Shown: positions 4,657 through 5,372 of the stretch, piece after piece
How positions within the stretch are numbered: position 1 is the stretch's first letter
Layout: the number at the start of each line of letters is the position of its first letter
From: an uncultured Burkholderiales bacterium
GTDB lineage: Bacteria > Pseudomonadota > Gammaproteobacteria > Burkholderiales > Burkholderiaceae_C
Direction of reading: 5' to 3'
NCBI GenBank assembly: GCA_903871865.1
Contig: CAIQIL010000040.1
Coordinates: forward strand, 1 to 5,372
DNA length: 5,372 nt
Notes under the pieces: generated by a model
What the model was told of the DNA's origin: nothing
The model's input: the letters and a program-made list of their open reading frames with translations, nothing else
The model's database searches: none
Made by a program: the position numbers and the translations under genes

Positions 4657-5372
4657 ATGACAAACCCCAACCCGCTCGCCAACACCTTCGACCTGACCGG
4701 CAAGGTCGCCCTGGTCACCGGCTCCAGCCGTGGCATCGGCGAGGCCATCGCCCGCCTGCTGGCCGCCCACGGCGCCCATGTCATCGTCTCCAGCCGCAGG
4801 GTCGAACCCTGCGAAGCCGTGGCCGCCTCCATCCGCGAAGCCGGCGGCAAGGCCTCGGTGCTGGCCTGCCACATCGGCGAGATCGACCAGATCGACGCGA
4901 CGTTTGCCGCCATCGAGCAGCAGTTCGGCCGCCTCGACATCCTGGTCAACAACGCCGCGACCAACCCCTACTTCGGCCACATCACCGACACCGACCTGGG
5001 CGCCTTCCAGAAGACCGTGGACGTCAACATCCGCGGCTACTTCTTCATGTGCGCGCGGGGTGCGAAGGTGATGGCCCAGCAGGGCGGCGGCTCGATCATC
5101 AACATCGCCTCGGTCAATGGCGTGATCCCGGGCATGGCCCAGGGCATCTACTCCATCACCAAGGCGGCCGTGATCTCGATGACGCACGCCTTCGCCAAGG
5201 AGTGCGCGACGCAGAAGGTGCGCGTCAATGCGATCCTGCCGGGCTTCACCGACACGAAGTTCGCGGCGGCCCTGACCTCCAACGACATGATCATGAAGAC
5301 GGTGCTGGCCCATGTGCCGATGGACCGCGTGGCCGAGCCGTCCGAGATGGCCGGCGCGGCGCTGTACCTGGC
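4657..5372 (+). CDS. Classical SDR-family oxidoreductase (3' end missing)
   Basis: The reading frame from the ATG at 4657 stays open to the window edge, giving 238 residues. Family members are about 250-260, so only some 15-20 are missing. The Rossmann fold is clear: the TGSSRGIG cofactor loop (21-28), the N98-N99-A100 motif, the structural N124, and the catalytic triad S152, Y165 and K169 (YSITK), followed by LPGFTDTKF. R25 in the glycine loop and R47-R48 after the second strand, with no acidic residue there, suggest NADP(H) preference (inference). The HIGEIDQID and NNAATNPYFGHI stretches resemble a distinct SDR group that I recall encoded beside ACAD10/11-type phosphotransferases. It likely oxidises or reduces a hydroxyacyl or ketoacyl substrate in the same pathway as its upstream neighbour, 45 bp away on the same strand. 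Start choice rests on homology, since no good ribosome binding site is visible. Confidence 0.9.
   Translation, partial: MTNPNPLANTFDLTGKVALVTGSSRGIGEAIARLLAAHGAHVIVSSRRVEPCEAVAASIREAGGKASVLACHIGEIDQIDATFAAIEQQFGRLDILVNNAATNPYFGHITDTDLGAFQKTVDVNIRGYFFMCARGAKVMAQQGGGSIINIASVNGVIPGMAQGIYSITKAAVISMTHAFAKECATQKVRVNAILPGFTDTKFAAALTSNDMIMKTVLAHVPMDRVAEPSEMAGAALYL

Noticed and set aside
3373..5313. Very long minus-strand open frame (646 codons) opposite the phosphotransferase and SDR.
   Set aside because: It spans two unrelated conserved genes plus both gaps. Its product is low-complexity (His, Arg, Ala, Gly, Val, Asp) and has no family signature. It is a codon-bias shadow.

Overview
This window looks like ordinary chromosome from a GC-rich betaproteobacterium, most likely Burkholderiales of the Comamonadaceae type (inference). 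The reasons are strong G/C preference at third codon positions, long spurious reading frames opposite the real genes, a TakP-like TRAP solute-binding protein, and the divergent pmbA/darP pair known from proteobacteria. There are six protein-coding genes, two of them cut by the window edges. I see no tRNA, rRNA, CRISPR array, insertion sequence or prophage signature.

Layout. Positions 1-445 (minus) hold the N-terminal 148 residues of a periplasmic TRAP-type solute-binding protein with a Tat-like signal peptide. A 132-bp gap carries a likely promoter and ribosome binding site for that gene, plus a compound hairpin just behind pmbA. Positions 578-2002 (minus) hold pmbA (TldE). A 74-bp divergent gap follows. 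It has a symmetric -10-like element, TATCATA, that could serve both directions. Positions 2077-2694 (plus) hold darP/yjgA (50S assembly factor). Its GTGA overlap leads directly into mogA (2691-3344, molybdopterin adenylyltransferase). A 181-bp gap holds a hairpin just after mogA, an AT-rich patch with repeated ATTCA words, and a sigma70-like promoter. Then come a phosphotransferase of the ACAD10/11 N-terminal type (3526-4611) and an SDR oxidoreductase (4657 to the window end), in the same orientation and 45 bp apart.

How the genes may work together. The PmbA, DarP and MogA block is housekeeping: peptide and microcin maturation, ribosome assembly, and molybdenum cofactor synthesis. The phosphotransferase and SDR look like the start of a separate catabolic operon. 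By analogy with levulinate-type (Lva) catabolism and ACAD10/11 chemistry, a kinase of this type could phosphorylate a 4-hydroxyacyl-CoA, and an SDR could oxidise a hydroxyacyl intermediate. This assignment is inference; the decisive partner, an acyl-CoA dehydrogenase, would lie beyond position 5372. I found no clearly new system. The most interesting points are the shared divergent promoter with a possibly leaderless darP, the coupled darP-mogA pair, and the repeat array over the promoter of the kinase-SDR operon.
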